NCBI GenBank assembly: GCA_947501615.1
Contig: CANMWK010000002.1
Location: forward strand, 248,001 to 312,000
Length of the DNA: 64,000 nucleotides
DNA from: an uncultured Tenacibaculum sp.
GTDB taxonomy: Bacteria; Bacteroidota; Bacteroidia; Flavobacteriales; Flavobacteriaceae
Reading direction: 5' to 3'
Translations under genes and position numbers: made by a program
In this document: one piece after another, positions 8,732-19,198 of the stretch
How the letters are laid out: each line of letters starts with the position of its first letter
Position numbering within the stretch: the first letter of the stretch is position 1
Notes under the pieces: model-generated
Databases searched by the model: none
Told to the model about the DNA's origin: nothing
What the model saw: only the letters and a program-made list of their open reading frames with translations

Positions 8732-9706
8732 TTAATATTCTTTAAACGTTAAATAGTCGACCATAGAACCTGACTGAATTTCACCTTTCCAGTTTCCGTT
8801 TTCTAGTTTTTTCAAATGTAATTTATACATTGCATGAACTTTTTTCTGTTCTAAGGCGTCCCAAACAAAATCATCAGCTTTAATACTATCATTTTTCACG
8901 TAAGCTTCAGTATATTTTTCGGCTTTTTTACGTTTATCTCTCCATTTGTAAATGGTTGTTTTTCCATCTGTTGCTATTTTCAGAATTAAAATGCGATACA
9001 CGTCTTTTCCAATGAATGAATTACTATCTGCTTTCAATAATTTATTAGCCATGTCTGGTCTTCGGATTACTGTTTTAGAAGGTAATAGTAGGCTTTTTCC
9101 AAAGTCAGAGAAAAAAGGTGTTAACTCTGAAAAAAGCAATTCAAGTTCTTCTTGTATTCTTAAAAAAACAATGACCAATTTATCTTCTTGTATTTTATAA
9201 GAAATCGCTATGTTGTGTTTTAAGGAAGGAACTTTACCGATATCGACTAACTGTTTAATTTTTTTTGAAATTTCTTCATGCAGTTTCTGTTTGCCTTTAG
9301 CATTGAAAAGATCGTATAGTTCAAAAAAATCACCAGTCCTTTTATCAAAATGCTCTAAAAATGTAATGGGTTTTTTATTAATTTTTTGATCGATTTGTAT
9401 ACATAAAATATTCGTGTTTAACTTTCGTTCTTTCCAGCTGATAAACTCATAGTCCTTAGCGACAATTTCTCTATCTAAAACCTTTTCAAAAGGATTTTCA
9501 ATAAAATCATCAGGTAGGTGTAACAGATATTTTAACTGCAAAAACGAATTAATCTTTGATGCAATTTCAGGGTTGTTTTCATCTTTTAAAAAAGGAAATT
9601 TATGATTAGTGTTTTTAGATGCTATTTCAACAAGTTCCTGAGCAGATCCAATACCAAATGATAAGCATAGCAATAAGGAAACTAGTAAAGATTTTGTATA
9701 ACACAT
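8732..9706 (-). CDS. Secreted protein of unknown function, first gene of a five-gene cluster
   Basis: The 324-residue product has a Sec signal peptide (residues 1-22, cleavage after GIGSAQ). The mature part has a Lys-rich mix of strands and helices; no catalytic residues, lipobox or T9SS C-terminal domain is evident. It heads the leftward cluster 9706-5417, with intergenic gaps of only a few bases to the next two genes. The groEL terminator lies just upstream, so this gene should have its own promoter in 9707-9733 or read-through. Function is unknown. Confidence 0.6.
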   Translation of the reverse strand: MCYTKSLLVSLLLCLSFGIGSAQELVEIASKNTNHKFPFLKDENNPEIASKINSFLQLKYLLHLPDDFIENPFEKVLDREIVAKDYEFISWKERKLNTNILCIQIDQKINKKPITFLEHFDKRTGDFFELYDLFNAKGKQKLHEEISKKIKQLVDIGKVPSLKHNIAISYKIQEDKLVIVFLRIQEELELLFSELTPFFSDFGKSLLLPSKTVIRRPDMANKLLKADSNSFIGKDVYRILILKIATDGKTTIYKWRDKRKKAEKYTEAYVKNDSIKADDFVWDALEQKKVHAMYKLHLKKLENGNWKGEIQSGSMVDYLTFKEY

Positions 9707-9733
9707 GTACAGTAATTTTCAATAAAAATAAAA

Positions 9734-9760
9734 AAAGCAATCTCATTCTGAGATTGCTTT
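9734..9760 (-). terminator. Terminator of the groES-groEL transcript
   Basis: AAAGCAATCTC pairs with GAGATTGCTTT, and on the minus strand the hairpin is followed by a T-run (the A-run at 9722-9736 on the plus strand). It lies about 60 bases behind groEL. Confidence 0.85.
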
Positions 9761-9821
9761 CTATATCTGTATAGTTTGCAGTAATATTTGCTAACTGATA
9801 TAAACTATTTGTAAATGATGA

Positions 9822-11462
<1,641 letters not shown>

Positions 11463-11547
11463 TTAGAGTATTTAAAGTTCCAAAGTTTTAAAAGTTAAAC
11501 AGAATTGGAACCAATTGGTAAATTGTTTAATTATTACATTGATTAAT

Positions 11548-11823
11548 TTAGATGATCGCTAATACATCCGATTCTCTCATCATTAGGTAATCTTTCCCTT
11601 CAAACTTAAGTTCAGTTCCAGAGAACTTACCATATAAAACTGTATCGCCAACTTTCACAGTTAAAGGCTCATCTTTTTTACCATTTCCTACAGCTACAAT
11701 AGTTCCTTTTTGAGGTTTTTCTTTTGCGTTATCAGGTATGATAATTCCTGAAGCTGTAGTAGTTTCTGCTGCAGCTGGTTCTACAAGAACTCTATCTGCT
11801 AAAGGTTTGATGTTTAATCCCAT
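11548..11823 (-). CDS. groS: Co-chaperonin GroES
   Basis: The 91-residue product is a complete GroES, the heptameric lid of GroEL. It shows [12 protein letters not shown] at the start, the mobile-loop region around [11 protein letters not shown], and the ending [16 protein letters not shown]. It is first in the groES-groEL operon. The 5' region lacks a convincing TAnnTTTG box but holds an inverted TGTCAG/CTGACA pair with a TGGCA element, suggesting heat-shock or alternative-sigma control. Confidence 0.98.
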   Translation of the reverse strand: MGLNIKPLADRVLVEPAAAETTTASGIIIPDNAKEKPQKGTIVAVGNGKKDEPLTVKVGDTVLYGKFSGTELKFEGKDYLMMRESDVLAII

Positions 11824-11872
11824 TTTATTTTTAAAAATTATTGATTAATCTTAATTTATTTCTTTTTGAATT

Positions 11873-11906
11873 TGTCAGAAATTATGCCATTAGGATAAAA
11901 CTGACA
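11873..11906 (-). promoter_or_regulatory. Candidate heat-shock or sigma-54-like control region of groES
   Basis: Read on the minus strand, TGTCAG and CTGACA form inverted half-sites spanning 34 bases. TGGCATAATTTCTGAC inside them matches the -24 element of sigma-54 promoters (TGGCA) with only a partial -12 element. The site lies about 50-80 bases upstream of groES. Whether it is a sigma-54 promoter, a repressor site or both is inference. Confidence 0.35.
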
Positions 11907-11942
11907 TTTTTTCTGAGGGAACTTGTTTTGAGAAAAAAAGCA

Positions 11943-11975
11943 ATAAAAAAATGCCAACGTGTCATCGTTGGCATT
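11943..11975 (-). terminator. Terminator behind secG
   Basis: AATGCCAACG and CGTTGGCATT pair around a 6-base loop, followed on the minus strand by a T-run (plus-strand A-run at 11944-11950). It separates the lptE-secG unit from groES. Confidence 0.85.
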
Positions 11976-11999
11976 CTTATGATTTATGTCGTATATGAT

Positions 12000-12338
12000 T
12001 TACTGAACTGAATCTTTTGTTGCAGGAGGTGTAGTCTGAGTCGGTGCTGCCTGTTCTACATTCTCTAATGAATTTTTAAGATCTGGCTGATCTGCACTAT
12101 TTGCTCTAGGTATTGCAAAGTTTGATAATAAAATTAAAGCAAACATAGCGATAGCTAATGTCCAAGTAGTACGATCTAAAAAGTTATTCGTATTCTGAAC
12201 ACCTCCGATGTTCATACCACCTCCGCCACCAAAAGAAGATGATAATCCTCCTCCTTTAGGGTTTTGAACCATTACAATTAAAATTAAAGCTACTGCTACA
12301 ATTAAGATTAATATTAAAAGTAAATTATACGTTGTCAT
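12000..12338 (-). CDS. secG: Preprotein translocase subunit SecG
   Basis: The 112-residue product has two membrane segments (about residues 4-24 and 57-77) flanking the hallmark loop VMVQNPKGGGLSSSFGGGG. It also has a Pro/Thr/Gln-rich C-terminal tail that is longer than in E. coli SecG. It assists SecYE in moving proteins across the inner membrane. Its start overlaps the stop of the TPR gene as TAATG, so the two are translationally coupled. Confidence 0.93.
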   Translation of the reverse strand: MTTYNLLLILILIVAVALILIVMVQNPKGGGLSSSFGGGGGMNIGGVQNTNNFLDRTTWTLAIAMFALILLSNFAIPRANSADQPDLKNSLENVEQAAPTQTTPPATKDSVQ

Positions 12339-13048
12339 TATTTTATGTTTTGTAAAATTCTTATTTTTTTGATCTGGTCTGCAAAGAAACCACTTTTTTC
12401 TGGATATTTCAAACTTAATATTTCATATGCTTTAATAGCACTATCATATTTTTTTTGTTCTAAGTAAATTCTAGCTAATGTTTCAGTCATTAATGTAGGC
12501 TCATTGCCTAACTTACTTTGTTTACTAATTACAGGAGCATTTTTGTTAACTCTAGATATTTTTGGATTATTAGCAATAAAACGATCAATAATATCTTCTT
12601 GAATGTTTTTTTCCTTTTTTTTAGGTTTTTCTTCAGATGGGACATCTGATGATAATTGTAACCATTGATGAAAAGAAAAAGCTTCGTTTTTAGTAAAAGT
12701 AAGTGGTTTACCTATATTTAATGCTGCTTTGATAACTTCCTTTTCTTCTTTTTTATGGCTGTCTTTTGTGTGTTTTTGATCAGCTTCAAAACTTGTGTTT
12801 TCTACTTTCTTAAAAAGATCAGAAGTGATAAAGTTGAATAAAATCGTTCGATCTATTGTATGTGCAGCAGCTAATTTTAATTCATTGTTATAGCGAAAGC
12901 TCTTTTGGTCTTTTAAGGTTTTTAAATGTAAAATCCTTGCAGATTGAAAATAAGGGTATTTTGCTACAATTGAATTTAAATCACTAGCATCGATATCCTG
13001 AATTTTCTCTGGATGATTAAGAATTTTTATATAATTTTCTTTTACCAT
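12338..13048 (-). CDS. TPR-containing cytosolic protein, lptE-secG operon
   Basis: The 236-residue product has no signal peptide. The N-terminal 100 residues are helical (VAKYPYFQSARILHLKTLKD looks like a TPR-type helix pair), the middle is Lys/Glu-rich linker, and the C-terminus has a clear TPR unit (ARIYLEQKKYDSAIKAYEILSLKYPEK). Homologues of this gene sit between lptE and secG in many Flavobacteriia, but their role is not established. It overlaps lptE by 7 bases and secG by 1 base. Confidence 0.75.
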   Translation of the reverse strand: MVKENYIKILNHPEKIQDIDASDLNSIVAKYPYFQSARILHLKTLKDQKSFRYNNELKLAAAHTIDRTILFNFITSDLFKKVENTSFEADQKHTKDSHKKEEKEVIKAALNIGKPLTFTKNEAFSFHQWLQLSSDVPSEEKPKKKEKNIQEDIIDRFIANNPKISRVNKNAPVISKQSKLGNEPTLMTETLARIYLEQKKYDSAIKAYEILSLKYPEKSGFFADQIKKIRILQNIK

Positions 13049-13563
13049 TTAGCTACTGAAGCATTAAAAATATCTTGATGAATTCTAGTTAAAATCTCAT
13101 CTAAAGCAGCTTCTAAAACTGATCCAGATAATTGTTGAGCAGCTCCGTAATCTGAATAGAAAGAAAACTGTCGTTCAAAATCATCTTCTTCTTTAAATTT
13201 GTTTGAATAACGAACGTTTACGACTACTGTTAATCTGTTTTGAGCAGCAGTTTGATTTCCTTGACTAGCTGTTGCACTCATTGGAGTAATTCTATAATCG
13301 ACTATTTCTCCTTCAAATCTTAAATCGCCACTAGTTCTAACCAAGGTTAAATTGGTTTGACGTGTAAATAAATCTTGTAAATCTTGAGTAAAACGTTGAC
13401 TCAAACTTGGTTCTACTAAAGGAGCTTGATTAGGAAAGAAATCAATTTGAATAGTTTTAGCATCACCAATATCACCTTTACCAGTAAAAGAATACACGCC
13501 GCAAGCCGTTAACAAGATTAGCGTGAGTATAGTTGTTATGATTTTATATAGATATATTTTCAT
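13042..13563 (-). CDS. lptE: LptE-like LPS-assembly lipoprotein
   Basis: The 173-residue product has a lipoprotein signal peptide with lipobox LLTAC (Cys at about residue 21), followed by the GVYSFTGKG start and the alpha/beta LptE fold including SLSQRFTQDLQDLFTRQTNL. LptE plugs LptD in the outer membrane during lipopolysaccharide export. Position upstream of secG and downstream of the sigma-54 activator matches the flavobacterial arrangement. The spacer before its start carries the 7-base tandem repeat, so its 5' leader includes that repeat if transcription starts further upstream. Confidence 0.85.
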   Translation of the reverse strand: MKIYLYKIITTILTLILLTACGVYSFTGKGDIGDAKTIQIDFFPNQAPLVEPSLSQRFTQDLQDLFTRQTNLTLVRTSGDLRFEGEIVDYRITPMSATASQGNQTAAQNRLTVVVNVRYSNKFKEEDDFERQFSFYSDYGAAQQLSGSVLEAALDEILTRIHQDIFNASVAKW

Positions 13564-13602
13564 GTTAATTATTTGGTGGACTAATATTTAATGTTCACTT
13601 TA

Positions 13603-13683
13603 AATTCCTAATTCCTAATTCCTAATTCCTAATTCCTAATTCCTAATTCCTAATTCCTAATTCCTAATTCCTAATTCCTAATT
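13603..13683 (-). repeat. Tandem 7-base repeat (TTAGGAA), about 11 copies
   Basis: On the minus strand the unit is TTAGGAA (plus strand TTCCTAA), nearly perfect over 81 bases. It begins directly after the TGA stop of the sigma-54 activator gene (13684-13686) and ends about 40 bases before lptE. It contains no ORF of interest. It belongs to the group of purine-rich repeats found behind stop codons in this window. Confidence 0.95.
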
Positions 13684-14910
13684 TCACAGATCATATTGTT
13701 TAATTTTTCTGTATAAAGTACGTTCAGAAATCCCTAACTCTTTTGCGGCAAGTTTACGTTTTCCTTTATTACGATCTAAAGATTTTTTAATCATTTCAAC
13801 TTCTTTCTCTTGTAAAGATAAGTTTTCATGTTCTTCTATAGTCTCAATAAAATCATAATTATTTTGAGAACTTTCTTCAGGTATTTGAACAACTTCTACA
13901 TTATGCGTAGGCGATTCTTCGTTATATATACGTTGAATAAGATTTCTGTTTTCTTCTTGAACCTCAGAGTTATTGCCATTTTGCATTAAGTCTAAGGTGA
14001 GTTTCTTTAAATCATTAATATCATTACGCATATCGAATAAAATCTTGTACATAATATCTCTTTCATTAGCGAAATCACTGTTAGAAGAAGTATTTTGATT
14101 TTCAACTACCATAGGTAAATTACCTGAAATATTTGGTAAATATTGTGTGATAATATCAGAAGAAATAACTCTGTTTTCTTCCATGATTGATATCTGTTCA
14201 GCAATATTTTTTAGTTGTCTGATATTTCCAGGGAAATGATAGTTTACTAATAAATTGCTAGCATTTTCATCTAAACGAATGACAGGGATTCTGTTTTTTT
14301 GAGCAAAATCCGATGCAAACTTTCTAAATAATAGCTGAATATCCATTCCTCGTTCACGCAAAGGCGGAAGTCCTATTTCAATAGTACTTAAACGATAATA
14401 TAAATCTTCTCTAAACTTTCCTTTTTGTATCGCTTGGTGCATATTTACATTGGTAGCTGCAACAATACGAACATTGGTTTTTTGTACCTGCGATGATCCT
14501 ACTTTTATAAATTCTCCATTTTCTAACACACGAAGCAAACGTACTTGTGTGGTTAATGGAAGTTCTCCGACTTCATCTAAGAAAATAGTTCCACCATCAG
14601 CAACTTCAAAATAACCCTTTCGAGCTTGAGTAGCCCCTGTAAAAGCACCTTTTTCGTGGCCGAAAAGTTCACTATCTATAGTTCCTTCTGGTATAGCTCC
14701 ACAGTTTACAGCAATATATTTTGCGTGTTTTCTGTGAGATAACTGATGAATAATTTTAGGAATACTTTCTTTTCCAACACCACTTTCACCAATAACTAAA
14801 GCAGAAATATCTGTAGGAGCAACTCGAACCGCTTTTTCAATGGCTCTATTGAGTTGTATATCGTTACCGATAATTCCAAATCGTTGTTTTACTGCTTGTA
14901 AATTTTCCAT
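13684..14910 (-). CDS. Sigma-54-dependent transcriptional activator without receiver domain
   Basis: The 408-residue product starts almost directly with the AAA+ domain. Walker A is GESGVGKE (residues 41-48), the sigma-54 contact loop is ELFGHEKGAFTGA (GAFTGA 88-93), Walker B is GGTIFLDEVGEL, and the arginine-finger region follows in GNIRQLKNI. A linker of about 100 residues leads to a Fis-type HTH at the C-terminus (KRKLAAKELGISERTLYRKIKQY). No REC, GAF or PAS domain is present, so the activator may be constitutive or controlled by a partner protein. It lies between miaB and lptE. Confidence 0.93.
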   Translation of the reverse strand: MENLQAVKQRFGIIGNDIQLNRAIEKAVRVAPTDISALVIGESGVGKESIPKIIHQLSHRKHAKYIAVNCGAIPEGTIDSELFGHEKGAFTGATQARKGYFEVADGGTIFLDEVGELPLTTQVRLLRVLENGEFIKVGSSQVQKTNVRIVAATNVNMHQAIQKGKFREDLYYRLSTIEIGLPPLRERGMDIQLLFRKFASDFAQKNRIPVIRLDENASNLLVNYHFPGNIRQLKNIAEQISIMEENRVISSDIITQYLPNISGNLPMVVENQNTSSNSDFANERDIMYKILFDMRNDINDLKKLTLDLMQNGNNSEVQEENRNLIQRIYNEESPTHNVEVVQIPEESSQNNYDFIETIEEHENLSLQEKEVEMIKKSLDRNKGKRKLAAKELGISERTLYRKIKQYDL

Positions 14911-15017
14911 ATTTAGCTAGTCTATAAAGTTGAGTAGTTTATATAGTTTAAAAAGATGGTGGTTGTTAATCTCAAAAACTTTTATACTTGCAACTTTTTT
15001 ACTTTTCAATTTCTTGA

Positions 15018-16472
15018 TTAATTATTTTCAGAATACCCAACAGCAGTACCTTTTAAAGTAGTAGAAGTACAATCTTCTATTTTTACATTAACAAAATCAC
15101 CTAGTTTATACTGTTCTTTAGGGAATACCACAACTGTATTTTGAGTATTTCTACCTTTCCATTCGTTCTCACTCTTCTTAGAAGTTCCTTCAATTAAAAC
15201 CTCTTGAATCTTTCCAACTTGTTCCTTAGTTCTATATAAACTATGCTTCTGTTGTAAGTTGATGATTTCTTGTAGTCTTCTCTTCTTTACAGCTAAAGGA
15301 ATGTCATCTTCCATTTTCTTAGCAGCAAGAGTTCCAGGTCTTTCAGAGTAAGCAAACATAAAACCGAAGCTATATTTTACTTTTTCCATTAAGTCTAAAG
15401 TATCTTTATGATCTTCTTCTGTTTCTCCACAGAATCCAGCAATCATATCTTGACTTAAGTTCATTTCTGGAATGATCTTGTAAATATTTTCAACTAGTTC
15501 CAAATATTCTTCTCTAGTATGTAAACGATTCATGGCTTTTAACATACGATTACTTCCACTTTGAATTGGTAAGTGAATGTATTTACAAATGTTTTTATGT
15601 TTAGCCATAATGTGAATCACATCTAATGTCATGTCTTGTGGGTTCGATGTAGAAAAACGAAAACGCATTTTTGGAAACTCAGTAGCACACATATCTAAAA
15701 GTTGTGCGAAATTTACCGCAGTAGCTTGCGCCATTTCAGAGGCTTTGTGGAAATCTTTCTTTAGTCCACCACCATACCACAAATAAGAATCTACATTCTG
15801 ACCTAATAACGTAATTTCTTTAAAGTTTCTATCGTGCATCGCTCGAACTTCCTCAATAATACTTTGCGGATCTCTACTACGTTCTCGTCCTCTAGTAAAA
15901 GGAACAACACAGAATGTACACATATTGTCACAACCTCTAGTTATAGATACAAAAGCAGAGACTCCATTCGAATTTAAACGAACAGGAGAAACATCAGCAT
16001 AAGTCTCTTCTTTAGATAGAATTACATTTACAGCATCTCTACCAGCTTCAACTTCTTCAACTAAATTAGGTAAGTCACGATAAGCATCTGGACCTACTAC
16101 AAGGTCAACTATTTTTTCTTCTTCTAAAAACTTAGCTTTTAAACGTTCTGCCATACAACCCAAAACACCAACTTTCATTTTAGGGTTTACTTTTTTTACA
16201 GCATTATATTTTTTTAACCGATTACGGATAGTAGTTTCTGCTTTCTCTCGAATAGAACACGTATTTACCAAAACTAAATCAGCATCTTCTAGGTTTTTAG
16301 TTGTATTAAAACCTTCTTCAGCAAGAATAGCAGCAACAATTTCGCTATCATTCATGTTCATTTGACAGCCGTAACTTTCAATAAAAAGTTTTTTGCTATT
16401 TCCTTCTTTTTGTTTCGTTAATAAAGGCTTTCCTTGTATTTTTTCGTCTATAACTTTTTCAACCTGATCCAT
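15018..16472 (-). CDS. miaB: tRNA-2-methylthio-N6-dimethylallyladenosine synthase MiaB
   Basis: I set the start at the ATG at 16470-16472 (MDQVEKVIDEK); an upstream ATG 60 bases earlier gives an unusual basic extension. The 484-residue product has the N-terminal MTTase domain (ESYGCQMN, Cys36 and later CSIREKA and GVLGCMAERL cysteines), the radical-SAM domain with RGCDNMCTFCVVPFTRGRE, and a C-terminal TRAM domain. It adds a methylthio group to i6A37 of tRNAs using two 4Fe-4S clusters. All six expected cluster cysteines are visible. Confidence 0.96.
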   Translation of the reverse strand: MDQVEKVIDEKIQGKPLLTKQKEGNSKKLFIESYGCQMNMNDSEIVAAILAEEGFNTTKNLEDADLVLVNTCSIREKAETTIRNRLKKYNAVKKVNPKMKVGVLGCMAERLKAKFLEEEKIVDLVVGPDAYRDLPNLVEEVEAGRDAVNVILSKEETYADVSPVRLNSNGVSAFVSITRGCDNMCTFCVVPFTRGRERSRDPQSIIEEVRAMHDRNFKEITLLGQNVDSYLWYGGGLKKDFHKASEMAQATAVNFAQLLDMCATEFPKMRFRFSTSNPQDMTLDVIHIMAKHKNICKYIHLPIQSGSNRMLKAMNRLHTREEYLELVENIYKIIPEMNLSQDMIAGFCGETEEDHKDTLDLMEKVKYSFGFMFAYSERPGTLAAKKMEDDIPLAVKKRRLQEIINLQQKHSLYRTKEQVGKIQEVLIEGTSKKSENEWKGRNTQNTVVVFPKEQYKLGDFVNVKIEDCTSTTLKGTAVGYSENN

Positions 16473-16614
16473 ATTCTTAATCTCTTGTAAGTAGCGTGCA
16501 AAGATACAACCAATTTTACGATTATGTGACAAATTGTCATTGAATAATATGCTATTTTCAAATTTAAATTAGCGTTAATTCTTACAAAACAATTTTAAAT
16601 AAAAAAAAACTGTA

Positions 16615-16622
16615 TACTTTTG
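16615..16622 (+). promoter_or_regulatory. -7 promoter box of topA
   Basis: TACTTTTG matches the Bacteroidota -7 consensus TAnnTTTG, 54 bases before the topA start. An AT-rich tract precedes it, but no clear -33 TTTG is seen. Confidence 0.45.
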
Positions 16623-16676
16623 TAATTTAAAATACGTCATAATCGGGCGTAGTGAAAAACCGATAAGAAAAGATAC

Positions 16677-19160
16677 ATGGCAAAGAATTTAGTAATTGTA
16701 GAGTCTCCTGCTAAAGCGAAAACTATAGAGAAATTTTTAGGTAAAGATTTTCAGGTTGAATCGAGTTATGGACATATAGCAGATTTACCATCTAAAGAGT
16801 TAGGTGTAGATGTTGATGGAGATTTTAAACCCAAGTATATTGTCTCTTCAGATAAAAAAACGGTAGTTAAAAAACTAAAAGATTTAGCTAAGAAAGCCGA
16901 AATGGTTTGGTTAGCTTCCGATGAAGATCGCGAAGGGGAAGCAATTGCATGGCATTTAGCAGAGCAATTAAAGTTAAATAAAGATAATACTAAGCGTATT
17001 GTATTTAACTCAATTACTAAGAATGCAATTTTAAAAGCTATAGAAAATCCAAGAACTATAAATTATGATTTAGTTGATGCTCAACAAGCAAGAAGAGTGT
17101 TAGATAGAATTGTAGGGTATGAGTTATCTCCAGTGCTTTGGAGAAAAGTAAAAGCAGGATTATCTGCGGGTAGAGTTCAGTCTGTAGCTGTTCGTCTTAT
17201 TGTTGAAAGAGAAAGAGATATAGAAAGCTTTACACCTGTAGCTTCTTACAGAGTAGATGCAGAGTTTACAAATGAGGATGGTAAGAAATTCAAAGCAAAA
17301 TTACCTAAGAATTTTTCAACTAAAGAAGAGGCTGAAACGTTTTTAAATTCTTGTATTGCCGCAAGTTTTTCTGTGTCAAATTTACAAACTAAACCAGCAA
17401 AGAAATCACCAGCTGCACCATTTACAACGTCTACATTGCAACAGGAAGCTTCTAGAAAATTAGGGTTTCCAGTAGCAAAAACGATGTTGATGGCGCAACG
17501 TTTATATGAAGCCGGTTTGATTACTTATATGAGAACTGATAGTGTGAATTTATCTTCTGAAGCGGTTAATGCAGCCGCGGCAGAAATCGAATCATCTTAC
17601 GGTGCTGAATATAGTAAGCCTAGAAGTTTTGCTACAAAATCTAAAGGAGCACAAGAAGCTCACGAGGCAATTCGTCCAACAAACATGGCGACGCATACTG
17701 TTGCTGTTGACTACGATCAGGATCGATTATATAGTCTAATTTGGAAAAGAACGATTGCTTCTCAGATGAGCGATGCGCAATTAGAAAGAACAAACGTAAA
17801 GATTTCTAATAATAATAATGATAAAGAATTCTCTGCTAACGGAGAGGTAATAACTTTTGAAGGTTTCTTAAAAGTATACTTAGAAGGAACAGATAATGAG
17901 GAAGAAGAGCAAGCAGGAATGTTACCTAAAATGAAAGTTGGTGAAGGTTTGCATAACGAGTATATATCAACTACACAACGATATACTCGTCCGCCTGCAA
18001 GATATACCGAAGCTTCATTGGTAAAGCATTTAGAAGAATTAGGTATTGGTAGACCGTCTACTTATGCGCCAACAATATCTACAGTACAACGTAGAGGTTA
18101 TGTAGAAAAGGGAACAGCAGAAGGAGTTGAAAGACAGTACATACAGCTAGTGTTAAAATCTGATGCAATAAAAGAACAGACATTAACCGAGAAAGTAGGA
18201 GCAGATAAAGGAAAAATGATGCCTACTGATATTGGTAATATTGTGAATGATTTCTTAGTAGAAAACTTCTCAAGTATTTTAGATTACGGATTTACTGCCA
18301 AAGTAGAAAGTGACTTTGACAATATTGCTGGAGGAAAAGAAGACTGGACATCAGTAATTAAAGATTTTTATAAAGATTTTCATCCAACAGTTAAAGATGT
18401 AGCAGAAAATGCAGAAAGAGCTAGTGGTCAAAGGTTATTGGGTGTAGATCCAGATTCAGGTAAAAATGTATATGTGCGTTTAGGAAGGTTTGGAGCTATG
18501 GTACAGATTGGTGAAGCTACAGATGAAGAAAAACCTAAGTTTGCAAGTTTACAAGGAGATCAAACGATGAGTTCTATTACTTATGAGGAAGCAATGGACT
18601 TGTTTAAATTACCCAAAACTCTTGGTGATTACGAAGAGAAAGAAGTTATCGTTGCTAATGGTAGATTCGGGCCCTATATCAAGTTTGATGGGAAATATGT
18701 TTCTTTAGATAAAGATGAGAACCCGATGTCTGTAGACATGGATAGAGCTATCGAGCTGATAGAAGCAAAACGTAAAGCTGATGCTCCAATAGGAGAGTAT
18801 GAAGGTTTTCCTATCCAAAAAGGAGTTGGTAGATTTGGGCCGTTTATTAAATGGAATTCAATTTTTATTAACGTAAACAAAAAGTATGATTTTGATAATT
18901 TAACACAATCAGACTTAGAAGAATTAATAGAAGATAAGAAGAAGAAAGAACGAGAAAAATTAATTCATAATTGGGAAGATGTAGGTATTCGTGTAGAGAA
19001 GGCAAGGTGGGGTCGATTTAATGTGATTAAAGGTAAGACTAAAATTGAATTGCCAAAAACTACAGAAATTGATAAATTCACAAAAGAAGATGCAGTTAAA
19101 TTAGTTGATTCGAAAAAAACAACTAAAAAAACTACAAGAAAGACTTCTAAAAAGAAATAA
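16677..19160 (+). CDS. topA: DNA topoisomerase I
   Basis: The 827-residue product is a type IA topoisomerase that relaxes negative supercoils. It has the TOPRIM domain (residues 1-125, NLVIVESPAKAKTIEKFLG and SDEDREGEAIAWH), the core with catalytic Tyr284 in GLITYMRTDS, and C-terminal repeats of the type GRFGPYIKFDGKYVSL in place of four-cysteine zinc ribbons. The tail is Lys/Thr-rich (KKTTKKTTRKTSKKK). Length and architecture are usual for Bacteroidota. Confidence 0.97.
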   Translation: MAKNLVIVESPAKAKTIEKFLGKDFQVESSYGHIADLPSKELGVDVDGDFKPKYIVSSDKKTVVKKLKDLAKKAEMVWLASDEDREGEAIAWHLAEQLKLNKDNTKRIVFNSITKNAILKAIENPRTINYDLVDAQQARRVLDRIVGYELSPVLWRKVKAGLSAGRVQSVAVRLIVERERDIESFTPVASYRVDAEFTNEDGKKFKAKLPKNFSTKEEAETFLNSCIAASFSVSNLQTKPAKKSPAAPFTTSTLQQEASRKLGFPVAKTMLMAQRLYEAGLITYMRTDSVNLSSEAVNAAAAEIESSYGAEYSKPRSFATKSKGAQEAHEAIRPTNMATHTVAVDYDQDRLYSLIWKRTIASQMSDAQLERTNVKISNNNNDKEFSANGEVITFEGFLKVYLEGTDNEEEEQAGMLPKMKVGEGLHNEYISTTQRYTRPPARYTEASLVKHLEELGIGRPSTYAPTISTVQRRGYVEKGTAEGVERQYIQLVLKSDAIKEQTLTEKVGADKGKMMPTDIGNIVNDFLVENFSSILDYGFTAKVESDFDNIAGGKEDWTSVIKDFYKDFHPTVKDVAENAERASGQRLLGVDPDSGKNVYVRLGRFGAMVQIGEATDEEKPKFASLQGDQTMSSITYEEAMDLFKLPKTLGDYEEKEVIVANGRFGPYIKFDGKYVSLDKDENPMSVDMDRAIELIEAKRKADAPIGEYEGFPIQKGVGRFGPFIKWNSIFINVNKKYDFDNLTQSDLEELIEDKKKKEREKLIHNWEDVGIRVEKARWGRFNVIKGKTKIELPKTTEIDKFTKEDAVKLVDSKKTTKKTTRKTSKKK

Positions 19161-19198
19161 ATTTATATATTGCTCAGCATTCACTAATCCCCAAGTTA

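Noticed and set aside
13603..13683. CRISPR array
   Set aside because: The repeats are 7 bases long and contiguous with no spacers; the same holds for the other tandem repeats.
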